A stretch of DNA of 64,000 nt from Gnetum montanum (Eukaryota; Streptophyta; Gnetopsida; Gnetales; Gnetaceae): contig MNCI01036264.1 of the NCBI GenBank assembly GCA_015680685.1, positions 10,262 through 74,261 on the forward strand. Direction: 5' to 3'. Below the pieces are notes generated by a model, which was given only the letters and a program-made list of their open reading frames with translations, was not told the DNA's origin and made no database searches. Every line of letters starts with the position of its first letter. The first letter of the stretch is position 1. The translations under genes were made by a program, and so were the position numbers. Positions 12,376 through 23,168 of this stretch are shown here, one piece after another.

Positions 12376-12869
12376 NAGGCAGTTGCTTAACAATGCATAA
12401 TATCTTTCTAAGGCCATGTCTAAGGGTTCATGTTGTGCTTGTTTCCACTCTTGGATTTGTTTCCTCAAGGCTGACACTCTTGCATAAGTTTGATATCTTT
12501 CGTTGAAGAGTTCTACCATTGTTGGCCAACGTCAAATTGACTTTGGTTTTAGGGACCTATACCATACTTTTGTGTGGTCGACGAGTGTCATAGGAAAGAG
12601 CTTAAGTTTTTGCCATCCATTATCAATGTTGTTCCATGCACAGGCATCATAGAAGGCTCATAAATGTTGTTGCAGATCTAATTCATAGCCTCCTGAGAAC
12701 TTGGGAAAGTTGTTTAAGTCAAGCCTAGGTAGAAAGCTTTCCTTGCAATGCTTGTGGGATATTCAAACAACCTCTTGTATATGCATTAGGCTCTTAGTGG
12801 CCAGTAGGGGTTGATTGTCAGTGGGTAGGTTATGCATTCGTGAGTTGGAACGATGTTGTCTTCATTTAT

Positions 12870-13710
12870 TAATGAGCAACGAGGTACCCCTACACTCAAC
12901 CATACGAATATGAGCGTTTCATGCACAATCCGGTTGAATTCCAAGGACTAAGTGCTTATGCGCCCTTGTGGAACAAGGACAATTTGGTTGATCGTTCTCT
13001 TCCCCACCTTACTTGTATGTCACGATTGTATGGTTAAGTAAGCTTGAGGCATATGATTTTTATAGCTTTGATGTTTTTATGTCCTGTTGCTAATAAGGGA
13101 GGAGAGAGAGATAACTAAGTGACTAATTTAACTTAGCTACTGATTAAGTAGGCTTTAACTAATCCTAACACCAGTATCCATTCTCACTTGTTATGCACAT
13201 CCTGAACTAGTGCAACACTACTAGGATTACCAAAAGCTAATTGATACTAGGTTACCAAGTGTTACATGCATGATTGAAGTGATTGTATTGAGTGTACTTA
13301 CTTAGGAGAGTTGTAGGATGAGAGAGAATCATTAATCAACTAAGAAAGCATTTAATAATAGTAATTAACATTAACTAATCTATTCTGGATGCTAAAAGGT
13401 TTATCATAAAGTTTGTCTTTATTACCATACACAAAGTGTGCTTAGGTACACAATGCTTGAATAAACATCCGTTCACTTGATGACTCTTACTGTGAGCACA
13501 TAGAAATAATTCTAACTTTGGAGGGAAGAAAAGGCAAGAGTTTGGCTAAGGGACTAACTATCTAATTGCCAAACCAAGTGCGCCTACCTCTTATTTATAG
13601 GCAAGGAGGTAGGTCTCGATATCAGGTATCCAACATTGAATGGTATGCTATGATATCACATACTTGATATCGTAGATGCGATATCGTGGCCCCGATATCG
13701 CGGTTCATCA
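12870..13710 (-). mobile_element. Solo LTR S1 nested in element C (841 bp)
   Basis: It has an LTR of the same superfamily (TAATGAGCAACGAGG at the start, mutated from TGATGAGTGG; TTCATCA at the end) flanked by the perfect duplication TTTAT (12865-12869 and 13711-13715). Its minus TATA box is at 13592-13599. The U3 carries several GATATC words (about 13619-13705). The body resembles element B LTRs more than element C LTRs. No internal region, hence solo. Confidence 0.88.
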
Positions 13711-13943
13711 TTTATGTTCATAGAAAACCCCTGCATCAGATTGAGTACTTGAAACTTTGTCTTCTTCATCATATAATTCGTTGGTTCTCCAATGAAGTGC
13801 CCTACTAGTTGTTGCATTATCATAGTCTTGTGAGAGAGACATAGTTGTGAATTTGTGTGTGACTTGTTTGCAATTACATCTTCCTAAAAGATGTATTGTT
13901 AATACTTTGTTGCAGCTATCTTGTATCTAAATAACTAGCACCG

Positions 13944-13962
13944 TCCTCGGCAACGGTACCAA
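13944..13962 (-). other. Element C primer-binding site (tRNA-Asp type)
   Basis: Minus strand TTGGTACCGTTGCCGAGGA directly abuts the LTR. It is complementary, with few mismatches, to the 3' end of plant tRNA-Asp (consensus PBS TGGCGCCGTTGCCGGGGA), the primer used by Athila/Tat-like Ty3/gypsy elements. Confidence 0.8.
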
Positions 13963-14806
13963 TGATGAGTGGCGAGGTACCCCTACACTCAACCATATGA
14001 ATATAAGCGTTTCATGCACGATTCGGTTGAACTCCGTAGATGGGCTAGTTGTGGTATCTAGATAGTTACGCGTTGATCACAGTTCGCTATCTTTCCACCT
14101 AGACTAGTATTTGCTTTGTCACATATGGTTTAATCCAGAGTGAGGTGTATGATGTGGTTTCTAACCTAGTGCTACTCTTGGAGGCAATGGAAAATAACTT
14201 TAATTAAGCTAGGAGGAAAAGGGAGAGAGAGTCTAAGCTAGCCTAAGTGTGATGAGCATATGTTCTTTAATCATTCATACACATCTTAAACCTCGTGCAT
14301 GACTACCATTGGGGTTACCAAGCACATGGCCTAGGTACGGTACTAGGATACCAAGTAGTGACACATGAATGCTCATGATTAAGTCATACTCATTCTGTGT
14401 TTAAGGAGTTTAGGGTGAAGAGATATTAACTATGAAAGAAATAAATAATAACAACAAATAAATAATTAAAATAAGTGAATGCTACAATGATGAAGTAATC
14501 TTGATCTTTATTTTCGGTCAGGTGCATGTCCAAGTATGTCACACTCGAATAAAGGTGCCGTACAATTACAGTCATCACACTACTGGCATGCACTAGGAGA
14601 AAGGGTTGAGAAGAACTAAAAATGAACTAACTTCTATCTACTAACTGAGAACTAACTTACTATTACTTTGCCATGCACCCCATTGTGTATATATAGGCTC
14701 ACACAGGAACCACGATATCGTGCATATGATATCGCGAGCCAGGCCGCGATATCAAGATGCAATATCGCGAGTGCGATATCGGGGCCTAATGAATCACAAT
14801 TCATCA
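13963..14806 (-). repeat. Element C, 5' LTR (844 bp)
   Basis: TGATGAGTGGCGAGG...CAATTCATCA. It differs from the partner LTR by scattered, mostly transition changes and has five instead of six GATATC-type words in U3, which accounts for part of the 15-bp length difference. Confidence 0.9.
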
Positions 14807-15107
14807 CTTGATGTGCAGATAAGTATCACTATCCAATGCTACCCATATATATGCTTAGTTTGGCTTAATATCTCGAGTCATTGGACCCAAGGGGCTTTAG
14901 TTACATAACACTTGAAGGTTTTCAATGATGCAGGTGCCATTTGTAAGTGTGTACCCACTTCACGTACAATCCCTATCACCTATCTTGGGGGTATATTGAG
15001 GTGTAGTCCAAAAATGATGGTTGAGCCAAGCCTTATTTGTGTAGCTTAGAGCCTAAAGATAACCCAACTCATGGTAGGATGGTGATTGGATTCTTTGAGT
15101 TGGATGG

Positions 15108-15887
15108 TGATGAGTCGCGATATCGTGTACGCAATATCGCATCCTGGCTCATCTTCTATAAATAAGAGGTGGCACCCTTTGTTCTGAATAGTTAGACTTA
15201 GACCCTTAGCCAAAGTCTTGTAGTTTTACCATTCCAGAGTTAGAATAATCTTTGTGTGCCCGTAGTAGGAGTCATAGAGTGAACAGATCTTTATTCAAGC
15301 AAATTGTACCTAAGCACACATTTGTGTACGACAATAAAGATGAACTTTATGATAAACCTTGCAGCATACGGATTAAGCTAATTAGTAATTAATTATTGTT
15401 GAATGTTTAATGATTTCCTAGTTAATTAATCTCTCTCTCAAACTTTGACTCTCTTATTTAAGTGCACTCAGTACGACCACTTTAAGCATGTGTGTAGCAC
15501 TTGGTAACCCAATAACAATTAGCGTTTGGTAATCCCAGCAGCGTTGCACTAGTTCAGGATGTGTACGACAAGTGGGAATAGGTACTGGTGTTAGGACAAT
15601 TAGAACTTAGTTAATGAATAGTTAAAGTAAGATAGTCACTTAGTTCTCTTTCCCTTTCCCTTATTAGCATAAGACACCAAAAAGATAAAAGTTATAAAAA
15701 TCATATACCTCAAGCTTACTTAACCATACAACCATGACAATACAAGTAAGTTTGGAAAGAGAATGATTGATTAACCCTAAGTGTTCCATTAAGGTGTGTA
15801 AGCACTTAGTCCTTGGAGTTCAACTGGATCGTGCGTGAGAAGCTCATATTCATATGGTTGAGTGTAGGGGTACCTTGCCACTCATCA
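15108..15887 (+). repeat. Element A, 5' LTR (780 bp)
   Basis: TGATGAGTCGCG...CCACTCATCA. TATAAATA at 15157-15164 lies only 49 bp from the LTR start, so U3 is extremely short and consists of two GATATC-type words (CGATATCG, CAATATCGC). A downstream R/U5 of about 700 bp is conserved with B, E, S1 and S2. Confidence 0.9.
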
Positions 15888-15906
15888 TTGGCACTGTTGC
15901 CAGGGA
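15888..15906 (+). other. Element A primer-binding site
   Basis: TTGGCACTGTTGCCAGGGA directly follows the 5' LTR; tRNA-Asp type as in elements B-E. Confidence 0.85.
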
Positions 15907-16029
15907 CTTAGTTGTTTGTGTGCTGCATAGAACATAGGAAATCATCCATAACATTGGAACATTAGAATGAACCCTTAGGGCTAATCAAAGGAAGATAAGA
16001 CAATGGTACATCACACACCAAACAAGACA

Positions 16030-18110
16030 AAAATGTCTTCTTCTTTGCATAAGAGCACTTCACCGCTTAGGACTCACACAAGAGACAGTCGGCGGCATAA
16101 TACACGTAACCAAGATCCACCAGTTCCTCAATAGTTTTGGGTGGTATATACTCATCACAATGAGTATGTACCTGATTTCACCTTTATTCTCCACCAAGAT
16201 GAACAACTACGTTGGAGAGACTTGGAGGGTAACATAGTGTTGCCTCCAGACCGATCAGTCCCCAACATGCTTCTTCATGCTCTCACACGAATAGGCATGC
16301 CGCTTTTATATGCGAGATACATTGCATGCTATCATGACACAAGAGACTATCATCCCATAGGAACGCAATGTCAACGAGACTTGTGACAGGAGAGTTACCA
16401 CACATCCTTGAAGGGTAAATTGCCCTATAACGCCCTGCATGTTTTAAGCGAAATTGGGGATGGTGAATCTACTTCAATAGGTTCCCCACCAAACAATGTT
16501 CCTCCTCCTAACGATGGTTAGGAGGTAGTGTATCAAGACCTCCACTCCATAGTTTAGAACCTTGGTTCTGATCCCCACAAACACAAAGTGTTCAACAAGG
16601 GAACACAAACACACAATAAGGGTAGATGTTCTGATCGTAATCACGATCAAGGCCAAGACCATCGAAGAGAAGGTAGAAAACACCATCATGGTGATGGTTC
16701 TCCTTCTTCTTCACCTTCATGGTGTTCAGACGCAGTCATAAGGAAACCAACTATGAGGATAAAGGAAAATAGAGTGAAAAACATCGATGAGACAATCGAG
16801 AACAAGGATGAGGGCACTCGAGGGAATCAAGGCATAGAAGAAGGGAGAGTAGGGAACCGTGTAGACACCATAGACGTTATGAAAGAGATGACCACAAAGA
16901 ACCCCTTCTCGCAACTAGAAGCATGCTAGATATAACAAAGGCTGTAAGAGTTCCAAAAATGCACTAAAAGGATAGTAGGATCAAGAGGTTAGACATGAAC
17001 AATATTCCATGATTTGAAGGGGGATACACTGCTGATCCTCAAAATCATTTACAAGCATTCCATGATGCATGTGCCTTGCAAAACATAGAAAATGAATGGC
17101 AAAAATTGAAGTTGTTCCCAAGGACACTAGTGAAAGAAGCTTAAAGCTGGTACTAGTCCTTAGAATTGGAATCCATTCAGAGGTGGAGTACAATGTTAAA
17201 ACTATTCAATGATAAGTATCAAACGTACTCTTGAGTGTCTAACTTGTGAAAGCAAATCCAAGGATGGAGGCAAGGAAATCATGAACCCTTGGATGCTTCC
17301 ATGGGCCGCTATTATGCACTGGTACATCGTTGCCCTGGCCATGGTTATTCGCAGCAGGATCAACTACACCATCTCGTGGATGGACTTAGGCATGAAACAA
17401 GAACCCTTGGAACATATGCCCAAGGAAGATTATCAGAGCTTAGGTCTCATCAAATTCATAGATTGCTAGAGTAAGTAGCCAAGGAAGAAGGTGAGCTTCA
17501 GAAGAGAGAAAGTGTGGAAGAGTACAACCGAGATCCTTCCCTCAGAAAAAGGGAAGTGAGATTCTGTGAGGAGGAAGAAGAGTCACCACTCAAAAAGATG
17601 GTGAATAGGAAAACTTTGCTACTCCAAGAGTTAACAATAGAAATATCGATAAAGGTTGATCAAATGTGGGACTCCTTGGATAGTAGGTTTGAAATTGTTC
17701 TCAAAATCATAGAGGAGTCTAGGGAGCGAGGTAGTGACCATGATAAAAAGAAAAAGAGAGAAGTGGACAATGCACGTAACAAGGGTAAGGGCAAAATGGC
17801 CATCACCAAAGAGGTTGTGGATTCAGACATGGATAATGACGATGGATGTGAGATATGCTAATACGACCATCCTAAGGGATGTTGCCCAGTGATCTCACAG
17901 CTACAAGAGTATGGGGTGTATGCACTCAACCCACAACTTAATAAACGACAAGCACCTCAACAGTTACCTTATCCCTAAGGTAACCCAAGGTAGTTCCACC
18001 AACCTTCAACATATTATACAAGTTGAACTCCACCAAAACCTATTGAGAAACATCAATAGTGGCAATACCCACAGTCATGGGGGATGCCACCACTAAGGCA
18101 ACAATACCCC
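16030..18110 (+). pseudogene. Element A gag, multiple stops
   Basis: Starts MSSSLHKSTSPLRTHTRD at 16030. Recognisable blocks: YVPDFTFILHQDEQLRWRD, FEGGY-x-DPQNHLQAFHDA (about 17020), HEPLDASMGRYYALVHRCPG (gag core, about 17280), LGTYAQGRLSELRSHQIHRL, then a lysine-rich tract and a zinc-knuckle-like CEIC-x-YDHPKGCC (about 17845-17885; spacing C-x2-C-x3-H-x4-C). The final part is Pro/Gln-rich with QSWGMPP. At least eight stops; several fit CAA-to-TAA or CGA-to-TGA when compared with element B. The product would be the particle protein; this copy cannot make it. Confidence 0.75.
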
Positions 18111-18317
18111 TACCGGCAACCAGATCCATATGGCTACTACATGCAGCATCCAATCTCTCCACGTGACTTTGTTGGTCACGTGACACCAAAACATCACTAC
18201 CATGCTCAAGAGTATTATAGGACTCCTTCTCCTAGGGGAGATAACCCATAGACATACCATCCTCCAAATCCATCCACAACTCTCACACCGATAGCTCCAT
18301 TACCACCCACTCTAGCA

Positions 18318-19487
18318 ATGCAGGGGGAACTCCCCACTCAACTGCAGCAACACAATCCTCAACCCACATTTGGTTCTAACACCCTTATGAAGAAAAGACC
18401 TTTCTTCGGAATCAATAGTCCAACCAAACCCTCACAACCACAAGCGGTTGAACCTCTAAATGCCTCTCCATCAAATAAGGCTTCAGAGCTCCTTTCAAAC
18501 CAAACACCGAGCTCAACGCATACGGTTATGTTAACACATGTTGTTACCAACTGGATTAAGGTTGGCCACCTTCCCAGGAAATTTTCTAATCCTAGAAGCC
18601 CTCTAATCTATCTCCAAGTTGTTGGGAATGAACCATGTAAAGCTCTTTTGGACTCAGGTTCCAGAGTCAACTTAATATCACAAGAGATGTAAAAATCTTG
18701 AAACCTACCTCCATTAAGAAAGAGAAATATTCGCCTAGAGCTGGTTGACCAGTCCATCACTGCCCCCTTGGGACTGGTGGAGGACATCATTACCATTGTG
18801 TATGGGTGGTCGTACCCAACTGATTTCCTAGTGATACAAGTAAATAACGGTAAAGGGGACTTCACGATAATAATGGGAAGGGCATGGCTAAGTACTATAG
18901 ATGCAAACCTAGGAATTCATGATCTTTCTCTGGAAATATCCAAGAAGAACACTTTTGGAAAGATCGAGAAGAAGAAGGTTCCATGCATCGCATACAGTGA
19001 TACAAGGTGCAATTGTGTGCAGAGATCAGGGGTTGAGCAAAGTTTAGCATTGCCTGCATGCAATCAGTGTGCACAAGACCTTACCCTACCAAAGTGCCTG
19101 TATGCAGTAGCCACATGACAAAGAGACACCCAGTGGCTGATAGTTGATCAAGAGAGCAACTCACTAACATGCATGGAACTAACTAAGGGAATAACTTGTA
19201 CTCATGTCGAAAGCGTAGATGCATTGGAGCAAGATCGTCGCCAACTTCCAAACCTTAACCTAGAAAACATCAAATGGGGGAAGTTGGAAATTCCTAAAAA
19301 GTCAGAAAAAAAATTTAATAAGAGACTGTTAGTTAATGTGCAACAAGCCAAACCCTTCCATGAACTTAGAATGGCCAGTGCACATAATACCTCTGAGAAG
19401 AACAACCCTGCTCATTATTTCGAATCTCCTCCTTCCAACTCAGTCATGGGGAAGATTTCCATCTCTGTTGATCATTTAAGGCCCTGA
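18318..19487 (+). pseudogene. Element A retropepsin-like protease region
   Basis: Block MLTHVVTNWIKVGHLPRKF leads into YLQVVGNEPCKALLDSGSR, whose LLDSG is the aspartic-protease active-site motif, then DQSI-x-PLGLVEDI and GDFTIIMGRAWLS, the second conserved strand (family I-L-G-R-x-W/F-L). A conserved C-terminal tail (CTHVESVDALEQ, FHELRMAS) runs to 19487. One TAA and one TGA interrupt it after DSG. The aspartic protease would mature gag. Nothing resembling reverse transcriptase follows. Confidence 0.75.
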
Positions 19488-21446
19488 GTTTCTTTTTAAG
19501 TTTTTGTTTTACACATTTTTGTTTTACAAATTTCTTTAACTTTTCTTATTTTTGTTTTGCAACATCGTTTATACTTTTTTATTTCTTTGTGTGTTTGTTT
19601 GTTTTATTAGGTTCGTCACCTAATAAGTGCTCTTGATGGTGGTATGAACTATATTCTATTGTTTGCTAATGTTTGGTTTTTACCTGTGAGTTATAATGTT
19701 GATACTAAGGTATGGTTCTTTTGATATAGCAGGTAATGAGTTCACATCATCCATGCATTCATACATTTCTATGGTTTCTCTTGGCTTGGAATTATACGGT
19801 CCCTTTCTTAATAATAAAACTATTAATGAATTGGTGACTGGGCATTTCTCGAACTGAGGAAGGACTCAAGGACTAAAAAGGGTGTGACTTCAAGGGGATT
19901 TGATGCATTTGTGCTGGCCATTCTCTTAGGTGTTTAGATGTTTTCTTCTTGAGTTTTCCTTACCATTCTGACATTGTTCCATTATCGGGAAGTTGAGCTA
20001 ATAAAAATAATAAGTCTTTGCATGGTGTGGTTCTCATGCAAAAAAAAAAAATGTGAGAATTCAAAGCACATCCCTTAGACAAAATAATCATCTGGGCTAC
20101 AAGCATTGGTTATGGAACTAAACAAACATGTTCCCTTTAACTAAGGTCCTTTCTCGCTTCCTACTTTTTCCTTTCTCATTCCCTTGGAATGGTGGTGACT
20201 CTTTGGTGGAGGCATTCCTATTACTTCAAGTGGATGGATTGGCCAAATGTATTAATGCGAAGTCAATGGATGTGGATTGTTTGAGGCTAGATTTGGAATG
20301 AGATCTACTAAGTCACATTAACCATTAGTACACAAGGGGCTGTACACCACCTTGTTCTTGGGCTCCATTCCATTCTCTACTTTCCATCATTCTTTCTCGA
20401 TTTTCTACCTCATTGCCAGTTGTATTAGTAATCTATATTTTGGTTGATACATTGTTTTCTTTTTGGTAAATTCTTGTGGTTAAGACTTTAACTCTTGCTT
20501 CTGAATGACATTTTCAAAGCCTACAGACTCTTTGAATGTGGGTTTTTCAGGGCATAACAGGCATGAGCCTGCTTTGGGGAGGACCCACTGGCATTCCTAT
20601 TTGGTGCATTAGTTAACTTCTTTCCCTTAAACATTTCTGCAATCAACATTTGTTTTGTTCATTCCCACTTTTGACATTCATTTTATCAATGTTGTCATTG
20701 TTTATTTCTCTCCATCTTTCTTATTCCTTATCTTTTTCCATTCTATCACTACCGAAAGATCACTCTTAGTCATGGGGGTCCTGGTCCAATTTTTTCAATT
20801 TTCTCCTAACCCCTACACCTTGGGTAGTCACCAATGTTATATCTCTAGAATCTGTATTAGCCATATCACAACTCAGCCAATGGACCTTACACCAAGGCAA
20901 GGTAGCAGTTACATTATGATTTATTTATCCTTGCTAATATGAGACTGGGTTGTGTGTGCAGATGGTAATCATACAACAATGGACTGGATTTGGAGGAAAC
21001 ACTTAGGATGGATTGGTGTTGGAACAGTTATGTAAGGAACAAGATTGATGGTGCAGTTGCGGATGGACAACAAAAGGTGCAATTCTAGTGTTGGCAGCAA
21101 TACACTTTCTTCTTTTCTTCTCTCTCTCTTCTCTCTCAGCTNTAAGGAACAAGATTGATGGTGCAGTTGCGGATGGACAACAGAAGGTGCAATTCTAGTG
21201 TTGGCAGCAATACACTTTCTTCTTTTCTTCTCTCTCTTCTCTCTCAGCTACCAAATAAGGCTAGATGTCAAATGTGTATAGTATTCACTCTTGTGGTCAT
21301 GAACACTAATATTGCCATGTATTGTAATGATGATCCATTCATGTGTAACCCCATTCACCATTAGTGTCATTCAAGTCAATAATCCCATACCTTCCCAATA
21401 TTTTGTAAGGAACTCAAGGACAAGTTTTCATTTAGTCATGGGGGTA
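19488..21446 (+). other. Element A 3' non-coding region and purine tract
   Basis: Nearly 2 kb without a supported gene. It contains AGTCATGGGGG-type sites at 20768-20778 and 21434-21446 (the latter the polypurine tract beside the 3' LTR), the conserved block CTTTGGGGAGGACCCAC (20572-20588) and an N at 21142 flanked by a roughly 108-bp duplication. Short ORFs are not conserved with element B. Confidence 0.7.
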
Positions 21447-23163
21447 TGATGAGCAGAGATATCGCATCCGCCACGCGATATCGTGTATGTGATATCGCGT
21501 CCTACCTCATCTTCTATAAATAATAGGCAGCGCCCTTTGTTCCGAATAGTTAGGCTTAGACCCTTAGCCAAACTCTTGTAGTTTTACCATTCCAGAGTGA
21601 TGAAGCACTAATCAGTCGATGTGTCGACTGGGCCGCGTATACGCGACCCCATATACATGGCCTTGTCGATGCTGTGACCGCGTTTACGCGGTGTTGCTGC
21701 TTCGACAGGGCCCTGTTTATGCAGCCGCCTATCCTGGACTATAAATAAGAGGGTCTTCCACCTCATTTAGGATCCTTTTGTCATTTGTAGCTAGACTCTT
21801 TTAGTTTGTTTCCATAGAAGTTAGATTATTTTCCTAGTGCATGCTCACAGTGTGATGCTTGTAATTGTACGGCACCTTTATTCGAGTGTGACGTACTTGG
21901 ACGCGCATATGATCGAAAATAAAGATCGAGATTACTTCATCATTGCAGCATTCACTTAGTTTAATTGTTTAATTTAATTGTTAATTGTTTTTGTTATTTA
22001 TTGCTTTCTTAGTTAATATTTATTACTTTCTTAGTTAATATTTATTTATCATCATTTACTATTCCTATCATTAAATGGAGAATGAGTATGACTTAATCAC
22101 GAGCATTTAAGTGTGACTATTTGGTAACCCAGTAGCGTACCTAGGATCTGTGCTTGGTAATCCCAGTAGTAGTCGTTCACGAGGTCCAAGATGTGTACGG
22201 ATGATTAAGGAATGGATGCTCATCGCACTTAGGTTAGCTTAGACTTCATTTCGTATTACTCATTAGTTTAATCAAGATTATTCTCCATTATCTCTAGGAG
22301 TAGCACTAATTTAGGATCACATCATATGCCTCACTCTGGACTAAACCATACGTGACAAAGAAAATACTAGTCCAGGTGGGAAGACAGCGAACTACGATCA
22401 ACTTGTAATGATCTAGATACCACAACTAGCCTGTCCACGGAGTTCAACAGGATCATGCATGAACACTCGTATTCATATGGTTGGGCGTAGGGGTACTTCG
22501 CCGCTCATCACAAAGTTAGAATGATTTCTATGTGCCTGCTGTAGGAGTCATAGAGTGAACGGATCTTTATTTGAACAAATTGTACCTGAGCAGACATTTG
22601 TGTACGACAATAAAGACGAACTTTATGATAAACCTTGCAGCATACGGGTTAAGCTAATTAGTAATTAATTATTATTGAATGTTTACTGCTTTCCTAGTTA
22701 ATTAATCTCTCTCTCAACCTTTGACTCTCTTAGTTAAGTGCACTTAGTACGATCGCTTCAAGCATGCGTGTAGCGCTTGGTAACCCAGTAACGATTAGCA
22801 TTTGGTAATCCCAACAGCATTGCACTGGTTCAGGATGTGTACGACAAGTGGGAACTTATACTAGTGTTAGGATAATTAGAACTTAGTTAATGAATAGTTA
22901 AAGTAAGATAGTCACTTAGTTCTCTTTCCCTTTCCCTTATTAGCATAAGACACCAAAAAGATAAAAGTTATAAAAATCATATACCTCAAGCTTACTTAAC
23001 CATACAACTGTAACAATACAAGTAAGTTTGGGAAAACAACGATTGATTAACCCCGAGTGTTCCATTAAGGCGTGTAAGCACTTAGTCCATGGAGTTCGAC
23101 CGGATCACACATGAGACGCTTGTATTCGTATGGTTGAGTGTAGGGGTACCTTGCCACTCATCA
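21447..23163 (+). repeat. Element A, 3' LTR interrupted by S2
   Basis: LTR halves 21447-21597 and 22516-23163 (about 799 bp together). The U3 has three GATATC words against two in the 5' LTR; TATAAATA follows at about 21516. The end GCCACTCATCA is followed by the duplication GATGG. Confidence 0.9.
21598..22510 (+). mobile_element. Solo LTR S2 nested in the 3' LTR of element A (913 bp)
   Basis: TGATGAAGC...CGCTCATCA, flanked by CAGAG (21593-21597) and CAAAG (22511-22515), one mismatch. TATAAATA at 21740-21747. Its U3 (about 140 bp) uses different words from its host: the perfect palindromes CGCGTATACGCG (21634-21645) and CAGGGCCCTG (21706-21715), plus near-palindrome ACCGCGTTTACGCGGT (21677-21692). 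The R/U5 resembles C/D LTRs. Confidence 0.9.
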
Positions 23164-23168
23164 GATGG

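Larger units (their letters stand above)
11062..13842 (-). pseudogene. Element C gag-like gene, broken
   Basis: By alignment with element D the ATG is at 13842 (MSLSQDSNAT-like start in D), and the reading is interrupted by solo LTR S1. The middle (12519-12377) reads QIQEWKQAQHEPLDMALERY, the PF03732-like retrotransposon gag core. A coiled region with CGEYANI follows. The 3' part (11451-11062) is Pro/Ser/His-rich (MNITCASTNNSSGNPPHQRR). It binds no known catalytic motif. Breaks: S1 insertion, a roughly 290-bp deletion relative to D near the insertion site, and an assembly inversion at 12147-12375. Gag would form the virus-like particle of the element. Confidence 0.7.
8069..14806 (-). mobile_element. 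LTR retrotransposon C, non-autonomous (gag only), minus orientation
   Basis: Two LTRs (8069-8927 and 13963-14806) with TGATGA...CATCA ends flank an internal region with a tRNA-Asp type PBS beside the right LTR and a short purine tract beside the left one. Target-site duplication: CTCGA (8064-8068) and CTTGA (14807-14811), one CG-to-TG difference. The only coding remnant is a gag-like gene. No protease, reverse transcriptase, RNase H or integrase was seen. Solo LTR S1 is nested in it, and the assembly holds an inverted contig at 12147-12375. Confidence 0.9.
15108..23163 (+). mobile_element. LTR retrotransposon A, non-autonomous (gag + protease), plus orientation
   Basis: The 5' LTR (15108-15887) and 3' LTR (21447-23163, including nested S2) are flanked by the perfect target-site duplication GATGG (15103-15107, 23164-23168). 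PBS TTGGCACTGTTGCCAGGGA is at 15888-15906; the purine tract is at 21434-21446. The internal region encodes degenerate gag and retropepsin-like protein and then about 1.9 kb of non-coding sequence. No reverse transcriptase, RNase H or integrase. Related to element B over its whole length. Confidence 0.92.
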
